Shown here: positions 36,789 through 45,572 of the stretch, piece after piece | Position numbering within the stretch: position 1 is the stretch's first letter | Layout: each line of letters starts with the position of its first letter | Assembly (NCBI RefSeq): GCF_017357245.1 | Contig: NZ_CP071612.1 | Span: 2,111,001-2,175,000, forward strand | Direction of reading: 5' to 3' | Length of the DNA: 64,000 bases | DNA from: Rhizobium bangladeshense | GTDB taxonomy: Bacteria; Pseudomonadota; Alphaproteobacteria; Rhizobiales; Rhizobiaceae | Notes under the pieces: generated by a model | The model's input: the letters and a program-made list of their open reading frames with translations, nothing else | Database searches by the model: none | Told to the model about the DNA's origin: nothing | Program-made: the position numbers and the translations under genes

Positions 36789-39700
36789 TCCCTGGTTTCG
36801 ATGCGAAGAAGCTTGCGGCCGTTGCCGAGCCGCTGACGATCGGCAATGTGCCTGCGGGCCTCGAGCCGCTGCTGCTCGCCGAACTGGCCCGGGCGGGCGA
36901 GCCGGTCGCCTATGTCATGTCGGACGGCCACCGCATGGCCGATCTGGAACAGATGCTCGGCTTCGTCGCCCCCGACATTCCGGTCCTCACCCTTCCGGCC
37001 TGGGACTGTCTGCCCTACGACCGCGTCTCGCCGAGCGCCGATACTTCGGCCCGCCGGCTTGCCGCGCTCGGCGGCCTCATCGCCCATCGCAAGAAGCCGC
37101 ATGCCGCGATCGTGCTGGTCACTGCCAACGCCATGCTTCAGAAGGTGGCGCCCCACGACGTCATCGAGAGCCTGAGCTTTTCCGCCCGTCCCGGCAACCA
37201 ACTGCGCATGGACGATCTTGCCGGCGGCCTGGAGCGCAACGGCTTCGACCGCGTCGCGACCGTGCGCGAGGTCGGCGAATATGCCGTGCGCGGCGGCATC
37301 CTCGATGTCTTTGTGCCGGGTTCAGAAGAGCCGGTGCGCCTCGATTTCTTCGGCGATACGCTGGAGAGTATCCGCAGCTTCGATCCGGCTAGCCAGCGCA
37401 CGACGGGCCAGGTGCGGTCCCTCGACCTCAACCCGATGAGCGAGGTGACGCTCACGCCTGATACGATCAGTCGCTTCCGCAAGAACTACCTGTCGGCTTT
37501 CGGCGCGACGACGCGCGACGATGCGCTCTATCTCGCCGTTTCCGAAGGCCGCCGATACCCCGGCATGGAGCATTGGCTGCCGCTTTTCTACGAGAAGCTC
37601 GATACTGTCTTCGATTATTTGAGCGGCTTCCGTATCGTTACCGACCATACTGTGCGTGAGGCGGCGGAGGAGCGCTCCAAGCTGGTCCTCGATTATTTCG
37701 ATGCCCGCCTGAATTCCGGCCAGCCGGCCAAAGGCCAGATGGCGCAGGGCACGCCCTACAAGCCGGTGGCGCCGGGCCAGCTCTACCTCGACAGCAAGCT
37801 CTTCACCAAAACTCTCGACGCACTCGGCGCGATCCGCGTCAGCCCGTTCAACGAGGTCGAGGGCGAGGCGAGGCGTGTCGTCAATGTCGACGCCCGCCAG
37901 GGTCAGCGCTGGGCCCGCTCGAATGCCGAGGGCGGCGGCGATGCCGAACGCATCAATATCTTCGACGTCGTCGTCAAGCATATCGCCGACCGACGCGCGG
38001 CCGGCGCAAAAGTGCTCGTCACCGCCTGGACCGAGGGCTCGCTCGAACGCCTGCTGCAGGTGCTGAACGAACATGGCCTGGAAAAGGTCAAGCCCGTCGA
38101 GGCGCTGAAGGATCTCGGCTCGCTCTCGAAAGGCGAGGCCGCTGCTGCGGTGCTCAATCTCGAATCCGGCTTCGAGGCGGGTGAGCTCGTCGTTATCGGC
38201 GAGCAGGATATTCTCGGCGACCGTATGGTGCGCCGCTCCAAGCGCCGCAAGCGCGCCGCCGATTTCATTTCCGAGGTCGCCGGTCTCGACGAGGGCTCGA
38301 TCGTCGTCCATGCCGAACACGGCATCGGCCGTTTCATCGGGCTCAGGACCATCGAAGCAGCGGGCGCCCCTCATGCCTGCCTCGAACTGCAATATGCCGA
38401 CGAGGCCAAACTGTTCCTGCCGGTCGAGAATATCGACCTGCTCTCCCGCTACGGCGGCGAGGGCACCGATGCCCAGCTCGACAAGCTCGGCGGTGGCGCC
38501 TGGCAGATGCGCAAGGCCAAGCTCAAACGGCGTCTGCTCGACATGGCCGGTGCGCTGATCCGCATCGCCGCCGAGCGCCTGACGCGTCATGCGCCGATGC
38601 TGACGGCGCCGGACGGCCTGTACGACGAGTTTGCCGCCCGCTTCCCCTATGACGAGACCGAAGACCAGGACAACGCCATCGACGCCGTGCGCTCCGATCT
38701 CGGCGCCGGCCGGCCGATGGACCGCCTCGTCTGCGGCGATGTCGGTTTCGGCAAGACCGAAGTGGCCCTGCGCGCCGCTTTCGTTGCAGCAATGAACGGT
38801 GTCCAGGTCGCCGTCGTGGTGCCGACGACGTTGCTCGCCCGCCAGCATTTCAAAACCTTTTCCGAGCGTTTCCGCGGCCTGCCTGTGCGTATCCAGCAGG
38901 CCTCGCGCCTTGTCGGTTCGAAGGAACTGGCACTGACCAAGAAGGAGGTGGCCGAAGGCAAGACCGATATCGTCGTCGGCACCCATGCGCTGCTCGGCGC
39001 CGGCATCAAATTCGCCAATCTCGGTCTGCTGATCATCGACGAGGAACAGCATTTCGGCGTCAAGCACAAGGAGCGGCTGAAGGAGCTGAAGAGCGACGTG
39101 CATGTGCTGACCCTATCGGCGACGCCGATCCCGCGTACGCTGCAGCTTGCCATGACCGGGGTGCGCGAGTTGTCGCTGATCACCACGCCGCCGGTCGACC
39201 GCATGGCGGTACGCACCTTCATCTCGCCCTTCGACAGCCTGGTCATCCGCGAGACACTGATGCGCGAGCACTATCGCGGCGGCCAGAGCTTCTATGTCTG
39301 CCCCCGGCTCGCCGATCTCGCTGACGTGCACGCCTTCCTGCAGTCCGATGTTCCGGAATTGAAGGTTGCCGTCGCGCATGGCCAGATGCCGGCCGGCGAG
39401 CTCGAAGACATCATGAACGCCTTCTATGAAGGCCGCTACGACGTGCTGTTGTCCACAACCATAGTCGAATCCGGCCTCGATGTGCCCACGGCCAACACGC
39501 TGATCGTCCACCGCGCCGACATGTTCGGCCTAGCCCAGCTCTATCAGCTGCGCGGCCGCGTCGGCCGCTCCAAGGTGCGCGCTTTCGCGCTCTTCACCCT
39601 CCCTGTCAACAAGGTGCTGACGGCGACGGCCGAACGCCGGCTGAAGGTGCTGCAGTCGCTCGATACGCTTGGCGCCGGCTTCCAGCTGGCAAGCCACGAC

Positions 39701-40288
39701 CTCGATATCCGCGGCGCCGGCAACCTGCTCGGCGAGGAGCAGTCCGGCCACATCAAGGAGGTCGGCTTCGAGCTCTATCAGCAGATGCTGGAAGAGGCGG
39801 TCGCCGAGGTCAAGGGTGTCGACGAGATCCACGATACCGGCTGGTCGCCGCAAATCTCCGTCGGCACGACGGTGATGATCCCCGAGAATTATGTGCCGGA
39901 CCTACATCTGCGCATGGCGCTGTACCGCCGCCTCGGCGAAATCGGCGAGCTCAAGGAAATCGACGCCTTCGGTGCCGAGATGATCGACCGCTTCGGGCCG
40001 ATGCCGATCGAGGTTCAGCATCTCCTGAAAATCGTCTACATCAAGTCGCTCTGCCGCACCGCCAATGTCGAGAAACTCGACGCAGGCCCGAAGGGCGTCG
40101 TCGTCCAGTTCCGCAACAAGGAATTCCCCAATCCGGCAAATCTGGTCGGCTATATCGGCAAGCAGGGCACGATGGCCAAGATCCGTCCCGATCACAGCCT
40201 GTTCCTGACCCGCGATCTGCCGACACCGGAAAAACGCCTTCAGGGCGCTGCGGTTATCATGACGCAACTGGCCGAGATGGCGAAGTAA
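36785..40288 (+). CDS. mfd: Transcription-repair coupling factor Mfd
   Basis: 1167 residues, full length. UvrB-like N-terminal part (about 1-400), RNA polymerase-interacting domain with VHAEHGIGRFIGL (about 500-515), then RecG-like translocase motifs: VCGDVGFGKTEVALRA (I), IDEEQHFGVKHKE (DEEQ), LSATPIPRTLQLAMTG (III), RGRVGRS (VI). A TRCF domain closes the protein. It displaces stalled RNA polymerase and recruits UvrA, also encoded here at 50511-53432. Confidence 0.97.
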   Translation: MIPGFDAKKLAAVAEPLTIGNVPAGLEPLLLAELARAGEPVAYVMSDGHRMADLEQMLGFVAPDIPVLTLPAWDCLPYDRVSPSADTSARRLAALGGLIAHRKKPHAAIVLVTANAMLQKVAPHDVIESLSFSARPGNQLRMDDLAGGLERNGFDRVATVREVGEYAVRGGILDVFVPGSEEPVRLDFFGDTLESIRSFDPASQRTTGQVRSLDLNPMSEVTLTPDTISRFRKNYLSAFGATTRDDALYLAVSEGRRYPGMEHWLPLFYEKLDTVFDYLSGFRIVTDHTVREAAEERSKLVLDYFDARLNSGQPAKGQMAQGTPYKPVAPGQLYLDSKLFTKTLDALGAIRVSPFNEVEGEARRVVNVDARQGQRWARSNAEGGGDAERINIFDVVVKHIADRRAAGAKVLVTAWTEGSLERLLQVLNEHGLEKVKPVEALKDLGSLSKGEAAAAVLNLESGFEAGELVVIGEQDILGDRMVRRSKRRKRAADFISEVAGLDEGSIVVHAEHGIGRFIGLRTIEAAGAPHACLELQYADEAKLFLPVENIDLLSRYGGEGTDAQLDKLGGGAWQMRKAKLKRRLLDMAGALIRIAAERLTRHAPMLTAPDGLYDEFAARFPYDETEDQDNAIDAVRSDLGAGRPMDRLVCGDVGFGKTEVALRAAFVAAMNGVQVAVVVPTTLLARQHFKTFSERFRGLPVRIQQASRLVGSKELALTKKEVAEGKTDIVVGTHALLGAGIKFANLGLLIIDEEQHFGVKHKERLKELKSDVHVLTLSATPIPRTLQLAMTGVRELSLITTPPVDRMAVRTFISPFDSLVIRETLMREHYRGGQSFYVCPRLADLADVHAFLQSDVPELKVAVAHGQMPAGELEDIMNAFYEGRYDVLLSTTIVESGLDVPTANTLIVHRADMFGLAQLYQLRGRVGRSKVRAFALFTLPVNKVLTATAERRLKVLQSLDTLGAGFQLASHDLDIRGAGNLLGEEQSGHIKEVGFELYQQMLEEAVAEVKGVDEIHDTGWSPQISVGTTVMIPENYVPDLHLRMALYRRLGEIGELKEIDAFGAEMIDRFGPMPIEVQHLLKIVYIKSLCRTANVEKLDAGPKGVVVQFRNKEFPNPANLVGYIGKQGTMAKIRPDHSLFLTRDLPTPEKRLQGAAVIMTQLAEMAK

Positions 40289-40304
40289 ACAGAGGGAGAT
40301 GTGT

Positions 40305-40772
40305 ATGGCGACATATGGCGCGACGATCGCCTGGGAGCGGAACGGCGAGACTTTCACCGACAACCGCTACAGCCGTGCCCATCGCTGGACCTTCGACGGC
40401 GGTATCGAGGTGAGGGCGTCCTCATCCTCTCATGTCGTCCCGCTGCCCTATTCGGCCGAAGACGCCGTTGATCCGGAGGAGGCTTTCGTCGCCTCGCTCT
40501 CCAGCTGCCATATGCTTTGGTTCCTGTCGATTGCCGCCAAGCAAGGCTTTTGTGTCGACAGCTACACCGATGCCGCCGAGGGCGTCATGGAGAAGAATGG
40601 CCAAGGCCGTTTTGCCATGACCGTGGTGACTCTGAGGCCGCATGTCGTCTTCAGCGGCGAAAAGCAACCTTCGCCGAGCGAGCTCGAGGCCCTGCATCAT
40701 CGCGCTCACGACGAATGCTTCATCGCCAATTCGGTGAAGACCGAGGTGCGCTGCGTTCCGGTTCTGGGCTGA
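40305..40772 (+). CDS. OsmC-family protein (peroxide-reducing type)
   Basis: 155 residues from ATG 40305; the ATG at 40299 lies too close to GAGGGA. Two conserved cysteines appear, in VASLSSCHMLWFL and AHDECFIANSVKTEV, as expected for OsmC/Ohr active sites that reduce organic hydroperoxides. The family does not say more; cytoplasmic. Follows mfd closely and may be read from the same transcript. Confidence 0.88.
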   Translation: MATYGATIAWERNGETFTDNRYSRAHRWTFDGGIEVRASSSSHVVPLPYSAEDAVDPEEAFVASLSSCHMLWFLSIAAKQGFCVDSYTDAAEGVMEKNGQGRFAMTVVTLRPHVVFSGEKQPSPSELEALHHRAHDECFIANSVKTEVRCVPVLG

Positions 40773-40809
40773 GCTGTCGCAAAATCGCGTGAAACCAGAT
40801 TTGGCGGCT

Positions 40810-41367
40810 TCAATCCGCTGGCGGTTCGGACCAGCCGATCAGCTTTGCCCATTCATTGGCGCCCTCCATCATGATGTCGAACACCGGATCCTTGATGTCG
40901 TAGTAGAAATCGACGTCGTCGGGAAAACGTTGGGCAAGCCGCTGCTTGATCAAGGCATAGGCGCTTGCCGCTATCGGATGGGCGCGCAGGAAATCGCGGC
41001 AAAGAAGAGAGTATCGCTGATTGAAACGGCCGTTCTCGCGGATGTGCAGATTCGCCGGACGCCCCTTGCTGCGATAGAAGGCCTTGCGCAGTTCGCCTCC
41101 CGCCAGATCAAGTCCTGGAGGGCAGTGATCGATGACGATCGGTCTGCGCTCGAAGCCCGCCTCTTCGAATGCGTCGGGATCGACTTCCGCGAGATCGTTT
41201 ACCGTCAGTTGAATATCGATGATATTCTTGGCGGGAACTCCGGAAACCGCCGTCGAGCCGATGTGGTGCAGATATGCCCCGACGGGCGCTGCTCCCATGA
41301 TTGCGGATTTGAGGGTCGTGAATTCCTCGACCCAGCTTTGCTGCGGCGCCTCGATCTCGATCCGCAC
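40810..41367 (-). CDS. GrpB/UPF0157-family protein (nucleotidyltransferase-like)
   Basis: 185 residues with a GTG start 8 bases after the stop of the DsbA-like gene, so probably translationally coupled. HHIGSTAVSGVPAKNIIDIQLTV is the GrpB motif (GSTAV..G..AK..ID) and resembles nucleotidyltransferase active sites. Family function is uncertain; some relatives are fused to CoaE. Confidence 0.85.
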   Translation of the reverse strand: MRIEIEAPQQSWVEEFTTLKSAIMGAAPVGAYLHHIGSTAVSGVPAKNIIDIQLTVNDLAEVDPDAFEEAGFERRPIVIDHCPPGLDLAGGELRKAFYRSKGRPANLHIRENGRFNQRYSLLCRDFLRAHPIAASAYALIKQRLAQRFPDDVDFYYDIKDPVFDIMMEGANEWAKLIGWSEPPAD

Positions 41368-41375
41368 TGCGGGAC

Positions 41376-42047
41376 TCAGTTGAGGCCCGATCGCGCCTCG
41401 GCCTTCGCCTTGGCAATATCGCGCAATGCGTTCGCCAGCACATCAGGCGTCTGGGCGCCGCTCACGGCATATTGCTGGTCGAAGATGAAGAACGGCACGC
41501 CGTTGACGCCCATCTCTTGCGCTGCCGCGATCTCCGCCACGATCAAATTGCTATCGGCATCGGAAGCAAGTAGCGAGGCGATGACGGCGCGGTCGAGACC
41601 GGCTTTCTCGGCAATATCGAGCAGCACTGCGTGGTCGCCGATATTGCGGCCCTCCTCGAAATTCGCCTTGAACAGCGCCGTAACTACCTTGTCCTGCTTC
41701 TCGCGGCCTTCGATCATCGCCCAGTGGATCAGCCGATGAGCGTCAAGAGTGTTGGGACCGATCTTGATCGCCTCGAAATCGAAGGCGATGCCGACCTCGC
41801 GGCCGTAATCGGTGAGCATCTTGTGCGCCTGCGCCACGCGCTCCTCGCCGCCAAGCTTCTCTGCCAGTGCCTTCTTCTGGTCGACACCTTCCTTGGGATA
41901 TTCGGGATTGAGCCGGTACGGCCGCCAGTTGATGTCGACGCCGATCTCGTCCTGCACTTCGGCGATGGCGAGCTCCAGCCGCGCCTTGCCGAGATAGCAC
42001 CAGGGGCAGACGACATCCGAGACGACGTCTATGGTGATACGCTCCAT
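41376..42047 (-). CDS. DsbA-family thiol oxidoreductase (FrnE-like)
   Basis: 223 residues, thioredoxin fold with a CPWC active site (C14-C17) directly after the first strand and cis-Pro loop GVNGVPFFIF near residue 180. No signal peptide, so cytoplasmic like FrnE rather than a periplasmic DsbA. Co-directional with the GrpB-like gene behind it. Confidence 0.9.
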   Translation of the reverse strand: MERITIDVVSDVVCPWCYLGKARLELAIAEVQDEIGVDINWRPYRLNPEYPKEGVDQKKALAEKLGGEERVAQAHKMLTDYGREVGIAFDFEAIKIGPNTLDAHRLIHWAMIEGREKQDKVVTALFKANFEEGRNIGDHAVLLDIAEKAGLDRAVIASLLASDADSNLIVAEIAAAQEMGVNGVPFFIFDQQYAVSGAQTPDVLANALRDIAKAKAEARSGLN

Positions 42048-42110
42048 GATGATGTTCCTTATCTCTGTGCGCCTCCGCGGCTGCCATCAGGCGCGGCGGT
42101 TCGCTGGTTT

Positions 42111-43913
42111 TTACTGCACGCTCGCATCCCACCATACCGGCAGCTGATAGCCGCTGAGTGGCACGCTGTCAGGACGGCCGATGCGTTTGCTGCGCGCCAT
42201 CCATTGCTGGTCCATATGATAAAGCGGCAGCACGTAATGGCTGGAGAGCAACAGCCGGTCATAGGAGCGGACCGCCGCGGTGAAATCCTCCGCTGAGCGC
42301 GCTCTGAGCAGATGGTCGATCAGCGTATCGAGATCGGGATCGTTTGCGCCGGCAAAGCTGTCGGTACCCTCGCGTGTGCGAGCAGCCGAAGACCAGCGGC
42401 CGAGCTGCTCGTTTCCAGGCGACAAGGACGAGGTGTAGGACTTCATGATCATGTCGTAGTCGAAACTGTTCGTCCGGCTCTGATATTGCGTATCGTCGAC
42501 GGTTCTGATTGAAGCGGCGATGCCGATCGCCTGCAGCGAACGCTGATAGGCGACGGCGAGCTTCTCCTGGTCGGCGTTCTGCGTCATGATTTCGAAGGCG
42601 AGCTGGCGGCCGGAGGCGTCAAGCATCCTGCCGCCCTGGATCGTGTAGCCGCCCTGTTTCAACAATCCGACTGCCTGTTTCAGCACATTACGGTCACGGC
42701 CGGAGCCGTCTGTGACCGGCAGCTTATAGGTGCCATCGAGAATATCCGGCGCGATTTTGTTCTTTATCGGCCCGAGCAGGGCAAGCTCCCTCGCATCGGC
42801 GGGAACGCCGAAGCTTGAAAGCTCGGAATTCTGCCAGAAGCTCTGCGTGCGTTTGTAGGCGCCGGAGTAGAGGTTCTTGTTCGCCCACTCGAAATCGAAT
42901 ACCAGCGACAGGCCTTCGCGCACCTTCGAATCCGCAAAGATCGGACGGCGCGTGTTGAACACGAAGCCGAGCATGCCGCTCGGCAGTTTCGGCGTGAACA
43001 CGTCCTTGATCACGGCTCCCGAGGTGACAGCGGGAAAATTATACGCGTTGGCCCAGTGGCCGGGGTTGCCGTCGGGATAAATGTCCACATCGCCCTTCTT
43101 GAAGGCTTCGAACAGCGTCGTGTCCTGCAGGAAATACTGAACGGTGATCTGGTCGTAATTGTCAGTGCCGACCTTGGCCGGAATTTCTTTGCCCCAGTAG
43201 TTGGGATCGCGCTCATAGGTGATGCTCTCGCCGGGCTTCACCGTCTTCACCTTGTACGGCCCGGAGCCGACCGGTGGGGCCAGCGACGTGCGGTCGAACG
43301 TTTCCGCAACGACCGCATGTTTCGGCAGCACCGGGAAGAGACCGAAAATCAGCGGCGTCTCCCGGTCGGCCTTGTCATTGAACGTGAAGCGTACGCTGTG
43401 CTCGCCGACCTTTTCCATCTTGGCAACGACGTTGAGGCGGTTGGAGTAGGGCACGCGACCCTTGTCACGCATCAGCTCGAAGGTGAACATGACGTCCTCC
43501 GGTGTCACCGGCTGACCGTCGGACCATTTCGCCTTCGGATTGAGGTTGAACTGGATGAAGCTCCTGTCCTCTTCCCATTCGACCGTTTCGGCAAGCAGGC
43601 CGTAAAGCGTGAATGGCTCGTCCCGGGAGCGCTGCATCAGCGATTCGTAGACGAGGTTTCCATATTCCGGATCCCACATGCCGCGCGCCGTCGTGCGCAT
43701 GCTCTTCAGGATGAACGGGTTAAGGTTGTCGAAGGTGCCGACGACGCCATAGGTGATCTTGCCGCCCTTTTTGACGTCGGGATTGACGTAGGGAAAGTGC
43801 TTGTAGTCAGGCGGCAAGGCCGGCTCGCCATGCATCGCGATGCCGTGCAGCGGCTCGGCGGCGACGGTGCCGCATAGCAAGGAGAGGACGAGGGGGACGA
43901 TGATCCGGAGCAT
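42111..43913 (-). CDS. Oligopeptide-type ABC transporter substrate-binding protein (YejA-like)
   Basis: 600 residues with a signal peptide (1-19, ending VAA). SBP_bac_5 fold: GGKITYGVVGTFDNLNPF, KWSDGQPVTPEDVMFTFE, PVGSGPYKVKTVKPG. It resembles YejA, which binds peptides such as microcin C. The usual yejBEF permease and ATPase genes are not next to it, so it must use a transporter elsewhere. Divergent from the IalB gene. Confidence 0.9.
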   Translation of the reverse strand: MLRIIVPLVLSLLCGTVAAEPLHGIAMHGEPALPPDYKHFPYVNPDVKKGGKITYGVVGTFDNLNPFILKSMRTTARGMWDPEYGNLVYESLMQRSRDEPFTLYGLLAETVEWEEDRSFIQFNLNPKAKWSDGQPVTPEDVMFTFELMRDKGRVPYSNRLNVVAKMEKVGEHSVRFTFNDKADRETPLIFGLFPVLPKHAVVAETFDRTSLAPPVGSGPYKVKTVKPGESITYERDPNYWGKEIPAKVGTDNYDQITVQYFLQDTTLFEAFKKGDVDIYPDGNPGHWANAYNFPAVTSGAVIKDVFTPKLPSGMLGFVFNTRRPIFADSKVREGLSLVFDFEWANKNLYSGAYKRTQSFWQNSELSSFGVPADARELALLGPIKNKIAPDILDGTYKLPVTDGSGRDRNVLKQAVGLLKQGGYTIQGGRMLDASGRQLAFEIMTQNADQEKLAVAYQRSLQAIGIAASIRTVDDTQYQSRTNSFDYDMIMKSYTSSLSPGNEQLGRWSSAARTREGTDSFAGANDPDLDTLIDHLLRARSAEDFTAAVRSYDRLLLSSHYVLPLYHMDQQWMARSKRIGRPDSVPLSGYQLPVWWDASVQ

Positions 43914-44200
43914 TCGGCAATCCTTGATCCGCGAAAAATAAGTGCATGATTCATCGCGAGATTAGCATGGGGTCGACCGATTCCAACACGGAGGCGCGAT
44001 TTCTTTGGCCTGTCGGTGAAATTGCCTCTTAAATTGCCAAAGAAAAGCTGGATATCTTGAACGCTGCGATGTAACAGGTGAACCCGAAGTTTCGGGGTCA
44101 TGCATTTGCCTTATTTTTCCGTGAGGTGGAGTGCCGAACGACCCGATGGTTGGGGCGGCACGTCGCTGCTCCGAACGGATATCAGGAGACGGAATTCGTT

Positions 44201-44854
44201 ATGATGTTCAAGTCTGAAAAGAAAATGCGGGCAGCACTGTCCGTTCTGGCAGTGATGTTCGGCGCCGCTTCGGCTCCGGTCTCCTCCTTCGCCCAGGATG
44301 CGGCGGCACAGGGCCCAGCCCAGGGCGTCGGCTCGCCCAAGCTCGGCTGGTACAAGACCTGTAGCAAGCAGGAAGATAATGACGTTTGCGTCGTCCAGAA
44401 CCTGATCCTCGCCAATGGCGGCCAGCTCGTCACGGCCGTCGGCCTGATCTCGGTTACCGGCAAGATCAACCGCAAGCTCCTGCAGGTTTCGGTCCAGAGC
44501 GCGCGCCTTATCCCGCCTGGCATCAGCATGCAGATCGACGGCGGCAAGGGCCAGAAGCTCGATTATGTCGTCTGCCTTCCGGACAAGTGCACGGCTGAAG
44601 TTCCGTTGACCGACGCGATGATCGCCAGCCTCAAGAAGGGCAGCGACGTGGTCTTCACTTCGATCAACTTCCGTCGTGCTCCGAACCCGATCAAGATCTC
44701 GCTCGAAGGCTTCACCGGCGCTTATGACGGCGAACCGGTTTCCGAATCCAAGCTCGCGGACACCCAGCGCAGCCTGCAGGAAAGCATGCAGAAGAAGGCC
44801 GAGGAAACTCGCAAGAAGCTGGAAGACGCCCAGAAGGCAGCCAAGGCGCAATGA
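44201..44854 (+). CDS. Invasion-associated locus B (IalB) family protein
   Basis: 217 residues from ATG 44201 (AGGAGACGG upstream; ATG 44204 also possible). Signal peptide to about residue 31 (SFAQDAA), then the IalB domain with GWYKTCSKQEDNDVCVVQNL and a second cysteine pair (VVCLPDKC), likely disulphides in the periplasm. The C-terminus is a charged coiled-coil tail (ESMQKKAEETRKKLEDAQKA). IalB aids Bartonella entry into red cells; in rhizobia the role is unknown. Confidence 0.9.
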   Translation: MMFKSEKKMRAALSVLAVMFGAASAPVSSFAQDAAAQGPAQGVGSPKLGWYKTCSKQEDNDVCVVQNLILANGGQLVTAVGLISVTGKINRKLLQVSVQSARLIPPGISMQIDGGKGQKLDYVVCLPDKCTAEVPLTDAMIASLKKGSDVVFTSINFRRAPNPIKISLEGFTGAYDGEPVSESKLADTQRSLQESMQKKAEETRKKLEDAQKAAKAQ

Positions 44855-44874
44855 TTTGGCCGACAGGCTTGAAC

Positions 44875-44903
44875 AAAAAACCCGGCTTCGTGCCGGGTTT
44901 TTT
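44875..44903. terminator. Bidirectional rho-independent terminator
   Basis: Stem CCCGGC / GCCGGG with loop TTCGT, flanked by six A on the left and six T on the right, so it can work on both strands. It lies 20 bases after the IalB stop. Confidence 0.93.
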
Positions 44904-44934
44904 GTTGGTAATCTCTGCGCTCTGCGCGGAGAGT

Positions 44935-45020
44935 TGCCCCTCACTCTAACTCTCTCCCCGTAAACAGCCGCAAGCGGGAAGAGGCGCCGGCGGCAGGCGG
45001 ATGAGGTGCATCCCCACCGT
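44935..45020. repeat. Degenerate rhizobial intergenic palindromic repeat
   Basis: A GC-rich segment with CCCTCACTCTAACTCTCTC, CCGCAAGCGGGAAGAGG and GGCGGATGAGGTG, the familiar wording of the repeats scattered between rhizobial genes. Only partial symmetry is left, so it looks like a decayed copy. It has no open frame of note. Confidence 0.5.
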
Positions 45021-45025
45021 AAGCT

Positions 45026-45060
45026 AAAAGAAAAGGCCTCGCTGGGAGAGGCGAGGCCTT
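45026..45060 (-). terminator. Rho-independent terminator of hspQ
   Basis: On the minus strand a perfect 10-base stem AAGGCCTCGC / GCGAGGCCTT with an 8-base loop and a TTTTCTTTTA tail, 26 bases after the hspQ stop. Confidence 0.9.
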
Positions 45061-45085
45061 GATTCATCGATTCCGCACGTCTGAT

Positions 45086-45415
45086 CTAGTGGGCGAAGCT
45101 CATCTTGGGTTTGAACTGTCCTGACGGGGCCTGATCGAAGATCTGGTAAATCTGCGGGTTGCGAAGCGGCGTGCCGCTTTCGTCATTCACCAGGTTCTGC
45201 TCGGAGACATAAGCGACATATTCGCTTTCGTCATTTTCGGCGAGCAGGTGGTAGAAGGGCTGGTCCTTGCTCGGCCGCACCTCGGCAGGAATGGAATTCC
45301 ACCACTCCTCCGTATTCGCGAACTCTGGATCAACGTCGAAGATGACGCCGCGAAACGGAAATACCTTGTGCCGGACCACTTCGCCGATACTGAACTTTGC
45401 TACTCTTTCTTTCAT
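45086..45415 (-). CDS. hspQ: Heat-shock protein HspQ
   Basis: 109 residues from ATG 45415, preceded by AAAGGAAG at good spacing; an ATG 24 bases further upstream lies within a palindrome and has no ribosome site. KFSIGEVVRHKVFPFRGVIFDVDPEF and QPFYHLLAENDESEYVAYVSEQNL are the YccV/HspQ signature. HspQ binds hemimethylated DNA or acts as a Lon-specificity factor in enterobacteria. A perfect 16-base palindrome is just upstream. Confidence 0.93.
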   Translation of the reverse strand: MKERVAKFSIGEVVRHKVFPFRGVIFDVDPEFANTEEWWNSIPAEVRPSKDQPFYHLLAENDESEYVAYVSEQNLVNDESGTPLRNPQIYQIFDQAPSGQFKPKMSFAH

Positions 45416-45432
45416 GGTACGACTTCCTTTCA

Positions 45433-45448
45433 TCACCAAATTTGGTGA
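45433..45448. promoter_or_regulatory. Perfect 16-base palindrome upstream of hspQ
   Basis: TCACCAAATTTGGTGA is its own reverse complement. It lies 17 bases upstream of the hspQ start, at the probable promoter. A CTTGAT-N16-type RpoH-like element overlaps it on the minus strand. The binding protein is not known. Confidence 0.55.
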
Positions 45449-45532
45449 CTGGTGCGGTGCAAATCAAGATTTTTGCACCAGGGCGTCACATGAACGTCAT
45501 ATCCTCCTTCTGCCGTTCATGACCGGGGAGGT

Positions 45533-45558
45533 GAAAGCCCCGGCGAGCCGGGACTTTC
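45533..45558 (-). terminator. Hairpin after glnA, probable terminator
   Basis: Stem of about 11 bases (GAAAGCCCCGG / CCGGGACTTTC with one G-T pair) and a 4-base loop, 15 bases after the glnA stop. It lacks a good T run, so it may be an mRNA-stabilising 3' end instead. Confidence 0.5.
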
Positions 45559-45572
45559 AGTATCGCGGCCAA

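Noticed and set aside
37322..39103. Minus-strand frame (593 codons) opposite mfd
   Set aside because: Shadow of the mfd coding sequence; no start signal and no recognisable domain.
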